Source of the DNA: Desulfatibacillaceae bacterium
GTDB taxonomy: Bacteria; Desulfobacterota; Desulfobacteria; Desulfobacterales; Desulfatibacillaceae
Assembly (NCBI GenBank): GCA_030018745.1
Contig: JASEHB010000018.1
Coordinates: forward strand, 1-13,426
Direction of reading: 5' to 3'
Length of the DNA stretch: 13,426 nt
Both the position numbers and the translations under genes were made by a program. The notes under the pieces were generated by a model that did no database searches, was not told where the DNA came from, and saw only the letters and a program-made list of their open reading frames with translations. Every line of letters begins with the position of its first letter. Position 1 is the stretch's first letter. Positions 6,361-13,426 of this stretch are shown here, piece by piece.

Positions 6361-7644
6361 ATGGAGCTTGAAATTGTGCTTAACAATTCGGATTCGCCAT
6401 ACAATCTTTCCTCTGTTGTAAACCACGGGGTTCGCGTCCTTGTTGCGGTCAGGGACCACCAAGCCCGGAGTATGCTCACAAAGCGCCTCACGGACTGGGG
6501 CTTTTCGCTTGCCACTTCTCCAAACGGCCCATCAGCATTGGAAACCTGCAAAAACGAGAAAGTCCGCCTTGCTGTTGTAAGCATGGATCTGGACGGCATT
6601 GACGGCCTTACCCTGTGCAAAAAGGTTCGGGAGGCCCGGCCCGATAACTACATTTACACCATAGCCCTTGTTCCAAGAGACAAACCGGACCTTCTCATCC
6701 ATGCGGTTGAACATGGGGCGGATAAAGTTTTGTTGACGCCCTTTACCTATCAGCAGATGGAGGAGCGCCTTTTTTCCGCGGCCCGGCTTTTGCACGCAGA
6801 GGCTGACCTTGCTGCCCGCAATGATGAGCTTGAGAGGATGAACTCAAAGCTTTCCAGGGCGCAAGAGGTTATAACGCGGGATTTGGAGGCAGCAGCCCGC
6901 ATACAGCAGGGCCTTTTGCCCGTGCGGGCCGAAAACCTTTTCGGGTTTTCCTTTGATTCTCTTTTTATCCCCTGCAATGTGGTGGGCGGGGATATGTTCA
7001 ATTTCTTCCCTTTGGATTCCGATCACCTTGCCTTTTACATACTGGATGTTTCAGGTCACGGAATTCCTGCGGCCATGCTCTCTGTTGCTGTTTCCAAGAC
7101 CATTTCATCCCTGCCTTATCATGAGAGCATGATTCGGGGCTTTGCCGATGATCTTCCCCGCCACGAGATGACCTCCCCTGCCTCGGTTGTGCGGGAGCTC
7201 GATCAGCTTTTCCAGGCCAATGATCTTATGGAAAAGTATTTCACCATGATTTACGGGGTAATCAACCGCCATGATGGCATGGTCTGCTTCACCCAGGCCG
7301 GCCATCCTCACCCGGTTTATCAGCCCTTTGGAGGCGAGCCAAGGCTTATCGGTTCGGGCGGCCTGACGGTGGGCCTGTTGCACGATGCCCAGTTTTCCGA
7401 GTCCTGCCAGCAGCTTCTTCGCCACGACCGGCTCTTTCTTTACTCGGATGGCATTATAGAATGTCAGAACCCTGCCGGAGAAATTTTGGGTGCGGAAAGG
7501 CTTCTTGCGCTTCTTGCCAAATACCGGGATCTGCCCTTGAACATGCTCATGCGAAAGGTCGGCGAGGCGCTTTACCAGTTCAAGGGCAGCGATGACTTTT
7601 CCGATGACATGAGCCTTATGGTGATTCAGAGGGAGACAGGGTGA
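6361..7644 (+). CDS. Degenerate receiver plus PP2C/SpoIIE-type serine phosphatase (RsbU-like regulator)
   Basis: 427 residues in three parts. Residues about 24-140 form a CheY-like receiver fold. About 143-178 is a charged helical linker typical of signalling coiled coils. About 178-425 is a PP2C-like SpoIIE domain. Phosphatase motifs are good: VVGGDMF (207-213), ILDVSGHGIPAAML (227-240), FTQAGHPHP (310-318), LYSDGIIE (360-367) and a final SDDMSLMV (414-421). The second Asp of the usual GGDxxD is Asn (N214). The receiver lacks its active-site residues: the acidic pair after strand 1 reads VR (30-31), the phospho-acceptor position aligns with Ser74 (D76 and D78 are nearby), and the conserved Lys is Thr126. 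Relatives such as RsbU dephosphorylate anti-sigma-antagonist proteins; no such partner is encoded here. GAGG at 6347-6350 precedes ATG 6361 by 10 nt. Its stop overlaps the next start in GTGA, so the two are translationally coupled. Confidence 0.9.
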   Translation: MELEIVLNNSDSPYNLSSVVNHGVRVLVAVRDHQARSMLTKRLTDWGFSLATSPNGPSALETCKNEKVRLAVVSMDLDGIDGLTLCKKVREARPDNYIYTIALVPRDKPDLLIHAVEHGADKVLLTPFTYQQMEERLFSAARLLHAEADLAARNDELERMNSKLSRAQEVITRDLEAAARIQQGLLPVRAENLFGFSFDSLFIPCNVVGGDMFNFFPLDSDHLAFYILDVSGHGIPAAMLSVAVSKTISSLPYHESMIRGFADDLPRHEMTSPASVVRELDQLFQANDLMEKYFTMIYGVINRHDGMVCFTQAGHPHPVYQPFGGEPRLIGSGGLTVGLLHDAQFSESCQQLLRHDRLFLYSDGIIECQNPAGEILGAERLLALLAKYRDLPLNMLMRKVGEALYQFKGSDDFSDDMSLMVIQRETG

Positions 7645-8657
7645 AAACACTTCTTGTGACAGGCGGCATGGGCTTCATGGGGTCCAACTTTGTCCGCCAA
7701 GCCCTTGAGCAGGCGGATTTTGCAGGCCGCGTGGTGGTGGCGGATAACTTTTCCTATGCAGCCAACCCCAAAAACCTGGAAGGCCTTGACAGGCTTTATG
7801 GAAACAGGCTTGTTGTGGAAAATGCCGATATACGGGATATGGATGCCCTTATCGGCATTTTTGAGCAATACGGAGTTGATGCTGTATGCCACCTGGCAGC
7901 CCAGACCCATGTTGACCGCTCCATTGACAGCGCCATTGCCTTTGCCGATGTAAATGTGAAGGGAACCGCAATTCTGCTGGAAACAGCCCGGCGCTTTGCA
8001 AAAAATCTGCTGAGATTTGTTTTTGTGAGCACGGACGAGGTTTTCGGGGATCAGGGGCTTTCCGGGTTCAGCCACGAGGAATCACCCTTTATGCCCAACA
8101 ATCCCTATTCCGCATCCAAGGCCGGGGCAGATGTTTTGGCGCGGGCCTTTTACCAGACCCACGGGCTGCCTGTTAGCATAATCTGCCCTTCAAACAATTA
8201 CGGCCCCTGCCAGCACCCGGAAAAGCTCATCCCCAAAGCAATATTGAATGCCGCGGCCAACAGGGCCATACCCCTTTACGGAGATGGCAGAAATGTGCGC
8301 GACTGGCTTTTTGTGGGCGACTTCTGCAAGGCCCTGTGGCGGGTTCTGGCAAATGGCAAGCCGGGCCGTCGCTACTGCGTTGGGGGCGGTGCGCCGGTTT
8401 CCAACCGCTTTGTTGTGGAAAAAATTTGCGATTTGGTGGATAAGGCCCTGGGGCCTGGAGAAAGAAGCCCCAGAAAGATGCTCATAAGGTTTGTGGATGA
8501 CAGGCCGGGCCATGATCTGCGCTATGCCACGGATTTTTCGCGCATAACCCAGACTTTAGGCTGGAAGCCGGAAACTCAACTTGAAAGCGGCCTTGAACGG
8601 ACCGTTGCCTGGTATCTGGAAAACCCGGATTGGGCAAAAGCCTTTGGGCTGGTTTGA
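7641..8657 (+). CDS. rmlB: dTDP-glucose 4,6-dehydratase (RmlB-type sugar-nucleotide dehydratase)
   Basis: A 338-residue extended short-chain dehydrogenase/reductase. The NAD-binding GGMGFMGS is at 8-15, the dehydratase catalytic triplet Thr131-Asp132-Glu133 in STDEVFGD, and the Tyr156/Lys160 pair in YSASK. GDGRNVRDWLFV (214-225) and RPGHDLRYA (288-296) are strong signatures of dTDP-glucose 4,6-dehydratases, which convert dTDP-glucose to dTDP-4-keto-6-deoxyglucose on the way to dTDP-L-rhamnose and other deoxysugars. Length is normal. Start is GTG 7641, overlapping the phosphatase stop by 4 nt with a purine-rich GGGAGACAGG immediately upstream (7631-7640). No rmlA, rmlC or rmlD is adjacent, so this may serve another deoxysugar or be a second copy; a closely related UDP- or GDP-sugar dehydratase cannot be excluded. 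A strong terminator follows. The coupling to a signalling phosphatase is unusual for this enzyme. Confidence 0.9.
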   Translation: MKTLLVTGGMGFMGSNFVRQALEQADFAGRVVVADNFSYAANPKNLEGLDRLYGNRLVVENADIRDMDALIGIFEQYGVDAVCHLAAQTHVDRSIDSAIAFADVNVKGTAILLETARRFAKNLLRFVFVSTDEVFGDQGLSGFSHEESPFMPNNPYSASKAGADVLARAFYQTHGLPVSIICPSNNYGPCQHPEKLIPKAILNAAANRAIPLYGDGRNVRDWLFVGDFCKALWRVLANGKPGRRYCVGGGAPVSNRFVVEKICDLVDKALGPGERSPRKMLIRFVDDRPGHDLRYATDFSRITQTLGWKPETQLESGLERTVAWYLENPDWAKAFGLV

Positions 8658-8683
8658 TTTTTCAGACAGGATTTTTTTTAATG

Positions 8684-8729
8684 CCCGGCTTGGGGTTCTT
8701 AAAGCAAACCCGAAGCCGGGAAATTTTTA
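8684..8729 (+). terminator. Strong intrinsic terminator after rmlB
   Basis: CCCGGCTT (8684-8691) pairs perfectly with AAGCCGGG (8713-8720). After a single G-G mismatch, GGGTT (8693-8697) pairs with AACCC (8707-8711). The apical loop is 9 nt, and the hairpin is followed by AAATTTTTAT. It closes the phosphatase-rmlB transcript and separates it from the cyclophilin gene, which therefore needs its own promoter. I did not find a convincing one between 8730 and 8770. Confidence 0.88.
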
Positions 8730-8771
8730 TTCAACCCTATTAAAGCGCCCTTGTGCGGGGCAAAAATTTAA

Positions 8772-8776
8772 AGGAG
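8772..8776 (+). promoter_or_regulatory. Ribosome binding site fixing the cyclophilin start
   Basis: AGGAG within AAAGGAGAAAC stands 5 nt before ATG 8782. The frame is open back to 8581, but that extension reads through the rmlB 3' end and the terminator, so it is not coding. Confidence 0.85.
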
Positions 8777-8781
8777 AAACA

Positions 8782-9303
8782 ATGGCAAACCCCAAGGCGG
8801 TTTTTCACACATCAATGGGCAACTTCACAGCCGAGATTTTTGAAGACAAGATGCCTGTTACAGCAGGCAACTTTCTTACCCTGGCAAAACAGGGCTATTA
8901 TGACGGCCTGCATTTCCACCGGGTTATAGAAGATTTCATGATTCAGTTCGGCTGCCCTTATAGCAAGGACCCCAGAAGCCCCAAATGTGGCACCGGCGGC
9001 CCTCCTTCAGGCAACATAGCAGACGAGCACCCGCCTGCCCACAAGCTTTCCAATGAGATAGGAACCCTTTCCATGGCAAACACGGGCCGCCCCAATTCCG
9101 GCGGAAGCCAGTTTTTTATCAACACGGCCCACAACGATTATCTGGACTGGTTCACCCCCGGCCCTTCAAAGCACCCGGTTTTTGGCAAGGTTGTTGAGGG
9201 CATGGATGTGATCAACAAAATTCAAGGTATGCCCACCGATGCAGGCGACAGGCCAAGAACGCCAATAAAGGTGGACAGAATAGAGATAGTTGATTCCGAG
9301 TAA
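8782..9303 (+). CDS. Cyclophilin-type peptidyl-prolyl cis-trans isomerase, cytoplasmic
   Basis: A 173-residue single-domain cyclophilin, which catalyses cis-trans isomerisation of X-Pro bonds during protein folding. The active-site strand FHRVI (45-49) carries the catalytic Arg47. Gln55 in FMIQ, the SMANTGRPNSGGSQFFI stretch (97-113) and HPVFGKVVEGMDV (131-143) complete the substrate groove. Variations from common bacterial forms: the usual MIQGGD loop reads MIQFGC, and the position often held by Trp (cyclosporin contact in CypA) falls in an inserted WFTPGPSKH loop. That is normal for many bacterial, cyclosporin-insensitive members. There is no signal peptide, so a PpiB-like cytoplasmic location is inferred. 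It lies alone between a terminator and a convergent gene. Confidence 0.93.
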   Translation: MANPKAVFHTSMGNFTAEIFEDKMPVTAGNFLTLAKQGYYDGLHFHRVIEDFMIQFGCPYSKDPRSPKCGTGGPPSGNIADEHPPAHKLSNEIGTLSMANTGRPNSGGSQFFINTAHNDYLDWFTPGPSKHPVFGKVVEGMDVINKIQGMPTDAGDRPRTPIKVDRIEIVDSE

Positions 9304-9330
9304 AAACAGGCGGTTTTGGGGGTCTTGGGG

Positions 9331-12300
9331 CTAACTTACGGGCTGGCGGAAGAGAGGGCCGTATTTTTCGTCCATCTGCCGCACCTTGGCGCTGGCCCCC
9401 CAAAGCCCGTATAGCTGTCGGGATTGGGCTAAAAGAAGCTTGCCTTCATTGGGGTTTCCGGTTGCCAGCATGAAGCAGCCCGCCATTTCGCAGGCTGTTG
9501 CCTCGTCCTGGCAGAAGCCGTTTTGCTTTGCATCTGCAATGGCCTTGGCATAAAGGTCAGCAGCCTTGCCAACTTTTCCTGTTGTCCAGGCAAACTGGGC
9601 GCTGGCAAGCTCAAAGCGGTGCAAATGGTTAAAGGGCGCATAACTTGCCCATTTTTCCAGTTTTTTGAGAAGCCCCTTGACCCGGGTTATTGCCTTTATT
9701 TTTTGCAGGCCATTTCCTTGCTGTGAAAGCAAAAGCAGGGTCAAAGACTCGAAAAAGGCTGCAACAACAAGGGCTACGGAAGAAAACCCTCCATTTTTAT
9801 AGATTTTCACAAGCCTGGCGTGCTGTGCAGCTTCTTGATATCTTCCCATATAGAAATTCAGCATGAGTTTGTTGTAGTGGAAGATGTAGGAGATAACCTC
9901 ATCCTTTTTTGCTATAAGCAGTTTTTCCTTTTCCGGGTCTGTGTAGGCTTTGGAAAGAGGAAAATCTGACGGCTTGTCAAGAAGAATGCGGATTGAATGA
10001 TGAGACAGGTTCATATAAGTCAAGCCTCGCTCCTGGCCCATTTTAACCAATAGTTCTTCTGTGCGGGTCATTTCTGTGTCAACCTTCTCAAGGGGTGCCC
10101 CTGAATCCAGAAGAACATAACTTCGAACATAAGCTGAAATGGATCCCCATTCATGGCTTCCACAGGCAATGCACCGCTCAAAGGAGCCTTCCAAATCTAT
10201 TGCTGCATCTTCTGCCTTTTCGGACCAGGTTCGAATGAAGCTGTGCACAATGCAGTCGGTATATCCGGAGCAACGCAAAAGGGGCAGGCTCTGTTGGAAG
10301 TCCCATGCGTTCTTTCCGGCTGTTGCGCCCTCATGCAGAAAACCAAGGCCGGTGAGGATCATGCCATAACCTGCCAGGATTGCGCCGAATTCAGGAGTAA
10401 CACCTTTGTCTATGGAAAGTTGCAGTGCCTTAAAAAGTGACACGGAAACAAGGCTTGGCCTTGTGGAATATGCAGCCAGCATAACGGCCAGCAGAAGTGG
10501 AATGGCTGCTTTGAGCTTTACATCATCCATTGCCGGAAGTTTTACAAGTTGTTCAATACCAACACCTAAAACCTTCTGCCTTGTTATTAAAAAATCGGCG
10601 GCTTCGCGTATCCTTGAGGGATTTGCCGGAAGCTTAACCCCCAGCACCTTGAGTACATCAAGCCCTACGGTAACGGCCTCATCCAACCTGTTTTGGGCAA
10701 TGAGTGTCTGAAACTCCACCTCCATTATCCGGGCTGTTTCAAGCACATCTTTGGCGTGGGCCAGGGCCTCTTTGTTAAGAACGCCCGCTTTTGATTTAAG
10801 CCCGCACAGGTTTGCCGCCTCTGCGGCCCGCACTGTCAGCTCCATCATGGTTTTGCGGGCGTTTTCCCATCCATTTGGGCCAAGCAGCTTTATACCGGTT
10901 TCCAGGTATTCAAATGCCTTTGCAAAGGCTGCCTGGCTGCGGGCCGCGATTCCTGCCTCCAGGCATATTTGAGCTGCTGCAAGGCGCTTTTCACCTTCAA
11001 TTATTGTATTTCTGCCCTGGCCAAAACGCTCGGCAGCCGCCATGAAAAGCGCGGGGTTTTTTGACTTATAGGCATTTTCTCCATGAAAAAAGCCAAGGGC
11101 GGCGTGCCAGTTTGCAGCCTGGGCTTTTTGGGGCAGGAGAAGCGCCTGCTGATAAACGCAGTCATGCACAAAAACCCAGTTGTTCGTGTCCGCCTGCTCG
11201 CGGGTCATTATCAGAAAGTGCATCTGCGCGGCTGCAAGGTCTTTGAAAAGGTTTTCAGCAGGCTCATCCAAAACCATGCAGAGGGTTTGCAGATCAAAGT
11301 TGCTTCCGCAGATTGCCGCAGCCGAAATGGTGCGCCGAATTTTCTGCGGCAGGGTGTTAAGCCTGCGGAAAATGGCTTCCATTTCATCTGCTGGCGGATT
11401 TTGGGCAACATCTGCATTGATCGGAAAAGCTTCCTCAAAGTTTGAAAGCGGGTTTTTGCTTTTTTTGCTTTCAGCCTGCAAATGCCCAAGGGTGTAAAAG
11501 GGGTTTCCCTGGGTCCTGCCAAAAATTTCATCTGCAAGGCCCTGGGCGGATTTGCCGTCCATGTTAAGGCAGTCGGCTGTCATTTGGCGGATGTCCTGCC
11601 TGGATAGATTGCCGATTCTGATATGCTTTAATTCAATGCTTGAGTCGGGGGCCTTTTTCAAAAGCTTTTGAACAGGGTGGTTTTCCGGGCATTCCTCCTC
11701 CCGAAAGCAGGCAACAAAAAGGCACCCCTTGGGCAGGCTTGTAAAAAGAAAATGCTCCAGCCATTCAACAAGGCTCTCATCTGCCCATTGCAGGTCGTCA
11801 ATAAAGAGAAAGAGCGGCCTGTTTGGCCCGGCAAAAGCCTCAAAAAAGGCTCCCAGTGCAAGGTTCATGCGGTTTTTGGAATCGTGGGCCAATAAGTCGC
11901 CGCCACCAGCATGGGCATCGCCCACAAGGGCCTTGGCCTTTGGGGAAATATCCGTTACCGCACCCGCAGCATAGCCAAGGGCGCCGGAAAATCTTCTTCG
12001 GATTTCCTCCTGCTGCTCCTGGGGCAGGGCCATTGTCTGCTGAACAAGGTCCTCTATTGATTGGGCCACGGCCTCGTAAGGCGCGTTGCTTTTGGATGCG
12101 GAGGTTTTTCCGTAGGCACAAAAACCGTTTTCACTGTTTGAATTGGCAAGAACCCTTTTGACAAGAGCTGTTTTGCCAACGCCCGCCCTGCCGGAAACAA
12201 ACAGCGCACAGCCCTGGCCGTTTTGCGCGGATTCCTTCAACCCATTGATGAAGTTCACCTCCTCATGTCTTCCGTAAAGCTTGGTGGGCGGGAAAAACAG

Positions 12301-13158
12301 GATTTCGCGCTCCAACCCTGCTGAAGAATGGCGCTCCCTGCTGCCGGAGCGCATAAGGTGAAGGCAATGCTCAATGTCTTTTCGCAAAGCGCGGGCGCTT
12401 GGGTATCTGTCAGAAGGGTTTTTGACAACAAGCCTTTCAACAATTTCGGCAATTTGGGGCAGTTGGCCAAAGGGCTTTGAGGGCAGAATTGCAGGCTCAT
12501 CTGATTGGGCGAAGGCCAGCCATTGCTCCGGGGAATCGCCTTTGGCGAGGGGATGGCCCGTGAGCATCTCGTAAAAAATTGCCCCTAAAGCATATAGGTC
12601 GCTTCTTGCATCAACCGGGCGGTTTTGCCCTGATGCCTGCTCCGGCGAAAGATACTGGACAAATCCTGAAAGGAGCCTTGGTTGCAACTGAACAGGGTCA
12701 TTGATTGCGGTTTCGGATGCAAGGCCTGGGCACAGAAGGCGCAATTCCAGGCTTTGGGAGTTGAGCAGAAAAGCGTGGGGCGCAATAAAGCTCAATAATT
12801 CCACCTGGGAGTGGATAACTTCAAAAATTTTGGCTGCCTCAAGGGCCACAGAAAGGAAAAGAACAGGCTCTTTGTAGGGCGCGCCAAAGCTCCAGGTAAG
12901 GGGCCTGCCGCCAAAATCCTCATAAACTGCCTGCACCTTGCCCTTATAATTCTCCATGCGCACCGGCGCAACAACCCCGGCGGAAAAGCGCCCTGCAAAG
13001 GCAAATTCCCTTTCCAGCATTTTTGCTTCTTCCGCCGACTGGCTGCGCGATGCCTTTACAATTTGCCAGCCAGGCTTTTGAGGGCAATAGCCCAGGCCGC
13101 AAATGCAGTGCTGCTCCACAAACCAGGGCTGGCGGATTGTAACAAAAGCCTCTCCCAT
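9331..13158 (-). CDS. Pseudokinase / AAA-type ATPase / helical-repeat signalling protein without an output module
   Basis: 1275 residues. Residues about 15-268 form a Ser/Thr-kinase fold: Lys35 in IVKAS, hinge YEDFGG (79-84), SPEQ (171-174) and DLYALGAIFYEMLTG (187-201) are recognisable. Catalytic residues are gone: the HRD..K..N segment aligns without gaps to LSFIAPHAFLLN (122-133) and DFG to CPG (143-145). Next is an AAA_16/STAND-type ATPase with an intact Walker A GRAGVGKT (323-330) and Walker B FIDDLQWAD (452-460), then about 700 residues of TPR-like helical repeats, ending in WGASAKVRQMDEKYGPL. This is the order of the bacterial 'kinase/ATP-binding protein/sensor histidine kinase' giants, which usually continue into GAF and histidine kinase domains; here the protein stops at that border. 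A role as an ATP-dependent scaffold or switch is inferred. Start is ATG 13158 with a modest TAGGG (13166-13170). No transmembrane helix is obvious. It converges on the cyclophilin gene, 27 nt away. Confidence 0.88.
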   Translation of the reverse strand: MGEAFVTIRQPWFVEQHCICGLGYCPQKPGWQIVKASRSQSAEEAKMLEREFAFAGRFSAGVVAPVRMENYKGKVQAVYEDFGGRPLTWSFGAPYKEPVLFLSVALEAAKIFEVIHSQVELLSFIAPHAFLLNSQSLELRLLCPGLASETAINDPVQLQPRLLSGFVQYLSPEQASGQNRPVDARSDLYALGAIFYEMLTGHPLAKGDSPEQWLAFAQSDEPAILPSKPFGQLPQIAEIVERLVVKNPSDRYPSARALRKDIEHCLHLMRSGSRERHSSAGLEREILFFPPTKLYGRHEEVNFINGLKESAQNGQGCALFVSGRAGVGKTALVKRVLANSNSENGFCAYGKTSASKSNAPYEAVAQSIEDLVQQTMALPQEQQEEIRRRFSGALGYAAGAVTDISPKAKALVGDAHAGGGDLLAHDSKNRMNLALGAFFEAFAGPNRPLFLFIDDLQWADESLVEWLEHFLFTSLPKGCLFVACFREEECPENHPVQKLLKKAPDSSIELKHIRIGNLSRQDIRQMTADCLNMDGKSAQGLADEIFGRTQGNPFYTLGHLQAESKKSKNPLSNFEEAFPINADVAQNPPADEMEAIFRRLNTLPQKIRRTISAAAICGSNFDLQTLCMVLDEPAENLFKDLAAAQMHFLIMTREQADTNNWVFVHDCVYQQALLLPQKAQAANWHAALGFFHGENAYKSKNPALFMAAAERFGQGRNTIIEGEKRLAAAQICLEAGIAARSQAAFAKAFEYLETGIKLLGPNGWENARKTMMELTVRAAEAANLCGLKSKAGVLNKEALAHAKDVLETARIMEVEFQTLIAQNRLDEAVTVGLDVLKVLGVKLPANPSRIREAADFLITRQKVLGVGIEQLVKLPAMDDVKLKAAIPLLLAVMLAAYSTRPSLVSVSLFKALQLSIDKGVTPEFGAILAGYGMILTGLGFLHEGATAGKNAWDFQQSLPLLRCSGYTDCIVHSFIRTWSEKAEDAAIDLEGSFERCIACGSHEWGSISAYVRSYVLLDSGAPLEKVDTEMTRTEELLVKMGQERGLTYMNLSHHSIRILLDKPSDFPLSKAYTDPEKEKLLIAKKDEVISYIFHYNKLMLNFYMGRYQEAAQHARLVKIYKNGGFSSVALVVAAFFESLTLLLLSQQGNGLQKIKAITRVKGLLKKLEKWASYAPFNHLHRFELASAQFAWTTGKVGKAADLYAKAIADAKQNGFCQDEATACEMAGCFMLATGNPNEGKLLLAQSRQLYGLWGASAKVRQMDEKYGPLFRQPVS

Positions 13159-13426
13159 TGCAAAACCCTACAAGCAGCCTGAAAGGTGAATGCGCCCGAT
13201 TTTTGCAGCCATTTGCATAACCCTTAAATTGCTCATTTATTAATGCAACTGATAACTACTCCATACATCTTTACTTTTCAAGCTTTTTGCAAGCAGGAAC
13301 CTTTTGCGGCTGTGCCTGCCCTTATATTAAATAAATACCACAAAGGACACGCTTTTGGAAAAGCCTATTTTTTAAAGGGAGGGCGGGTCGTTTTAAGATA
13401 TTGTTGGAAAATTGCTGTCAGCCCTT
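13159..13426. other. Upstream region of the large - strand gene; no gene seen
   Basis: 268 bp, AT-rich between about 13220 and 13345, with only very short open frames. It should carry the promoter of the - strand gene, but I found no pair of hexamers close to consensus at 16-18 nt spacing on that strand. A short AT-rich hairpin (GCTTT 13351-13355 with AAAGC 13360-13364) followed by six T (13367-13372) resembles a weak + strand terminator, but no + strand gene leads into it. Confidence 0.4.

Noticed and set aside
8581..8781. Extension of the cyclophilin frame to 8581
   Set aside because: It crosses the rmlB 3' end and a strong terminator; the AGGAG before ATG 8782 decides the start.
13351..13372. 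Hairpin plus T-run near the right edge as a terminator
   Set aside because: The stem is 5 bp and AT-rich, and no + strand gene precedes it.

Overview
The window holds eight protein-coding genes, seven on the + strand and one very long gene on the - strand. I see no rRNA, tRNA, CRISPR array, transposase or integrase. Gene content and style (about half G+C by eye, strong AGGAG-type ribosome sites, tightly packed genes) suggest a Gram-negative bacterium. A Desulfobacterota ('deltaproteobacterial') host would fit the paralogous TPP enzymes, the rSAM/selenodomain-type transferase pair and the kinase/ATPase signalling giant. That placement is inference; nothing here proves it.

Layout. An upstream transcript ends at a strong intrinsic terminator (11-46). 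A likely sigma-70-type promoter (104-132) then begins a run of five same-strand genes. The first two are adjacent paralogous thiamine-pyrophosphate (TPP) enzymes (208-2070 and 2073-3620). They are followed by an enlarged crotonase/enoyl-CoA hydratase-like protein (3653-4666). Next come two small transferases (4701-5381 and 5407-6087) of the TIGR04282 and TIGR04283 types, which usually travel together. After a 273-bp AT-richer gap, a second unit begins. It encodes a receiver-like plus PP2C/SpoIIE phosphatase regulator (6361-7644), translationally coupled to a dTDP-glucose 4,6-dehydratase (7641-8657), and closes with a very good terminator (8684-8729). A cytoplasmic cyclophilin (8782-9303) stands alone. 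Converging on it is a 1275-residue kinase-like / AAA-ATPase / helical-repeat protein (9331-13158, -). The last 268 bp are probably its upstream region.

How it may work. The TPP pair and crotonase look like one metabolic module acting on 2-keto or 2-hydroxyacyl, probably CoA-linked, substrates, but the reaction is not evident. The second TPP paralog keeps the catalytic Glu of the PYR domain but has lost the GDG...N cofactor/metal motif of the PP domain. The simplest model is an asymmetric hetero-oligomer in which one subunit supplies both halves and the other mainly scaffolds or supplies one PYR half-site.

Recurring theme. Three proteins in 13 kb carry recognisable folds whose catalytic residues are lost: the second TPP enzyme (no GDG), the receiver domain of the phosphatase (no phospho-acceptor Asp, acidic pair or Lys), and the kinase domain of the 1275-residue protein (no HRD Asp, no DFG Asp). 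The last also stops where its well-known relatives continue into GAF/histidine-kinase output modules. These are the most interesting features of the window.
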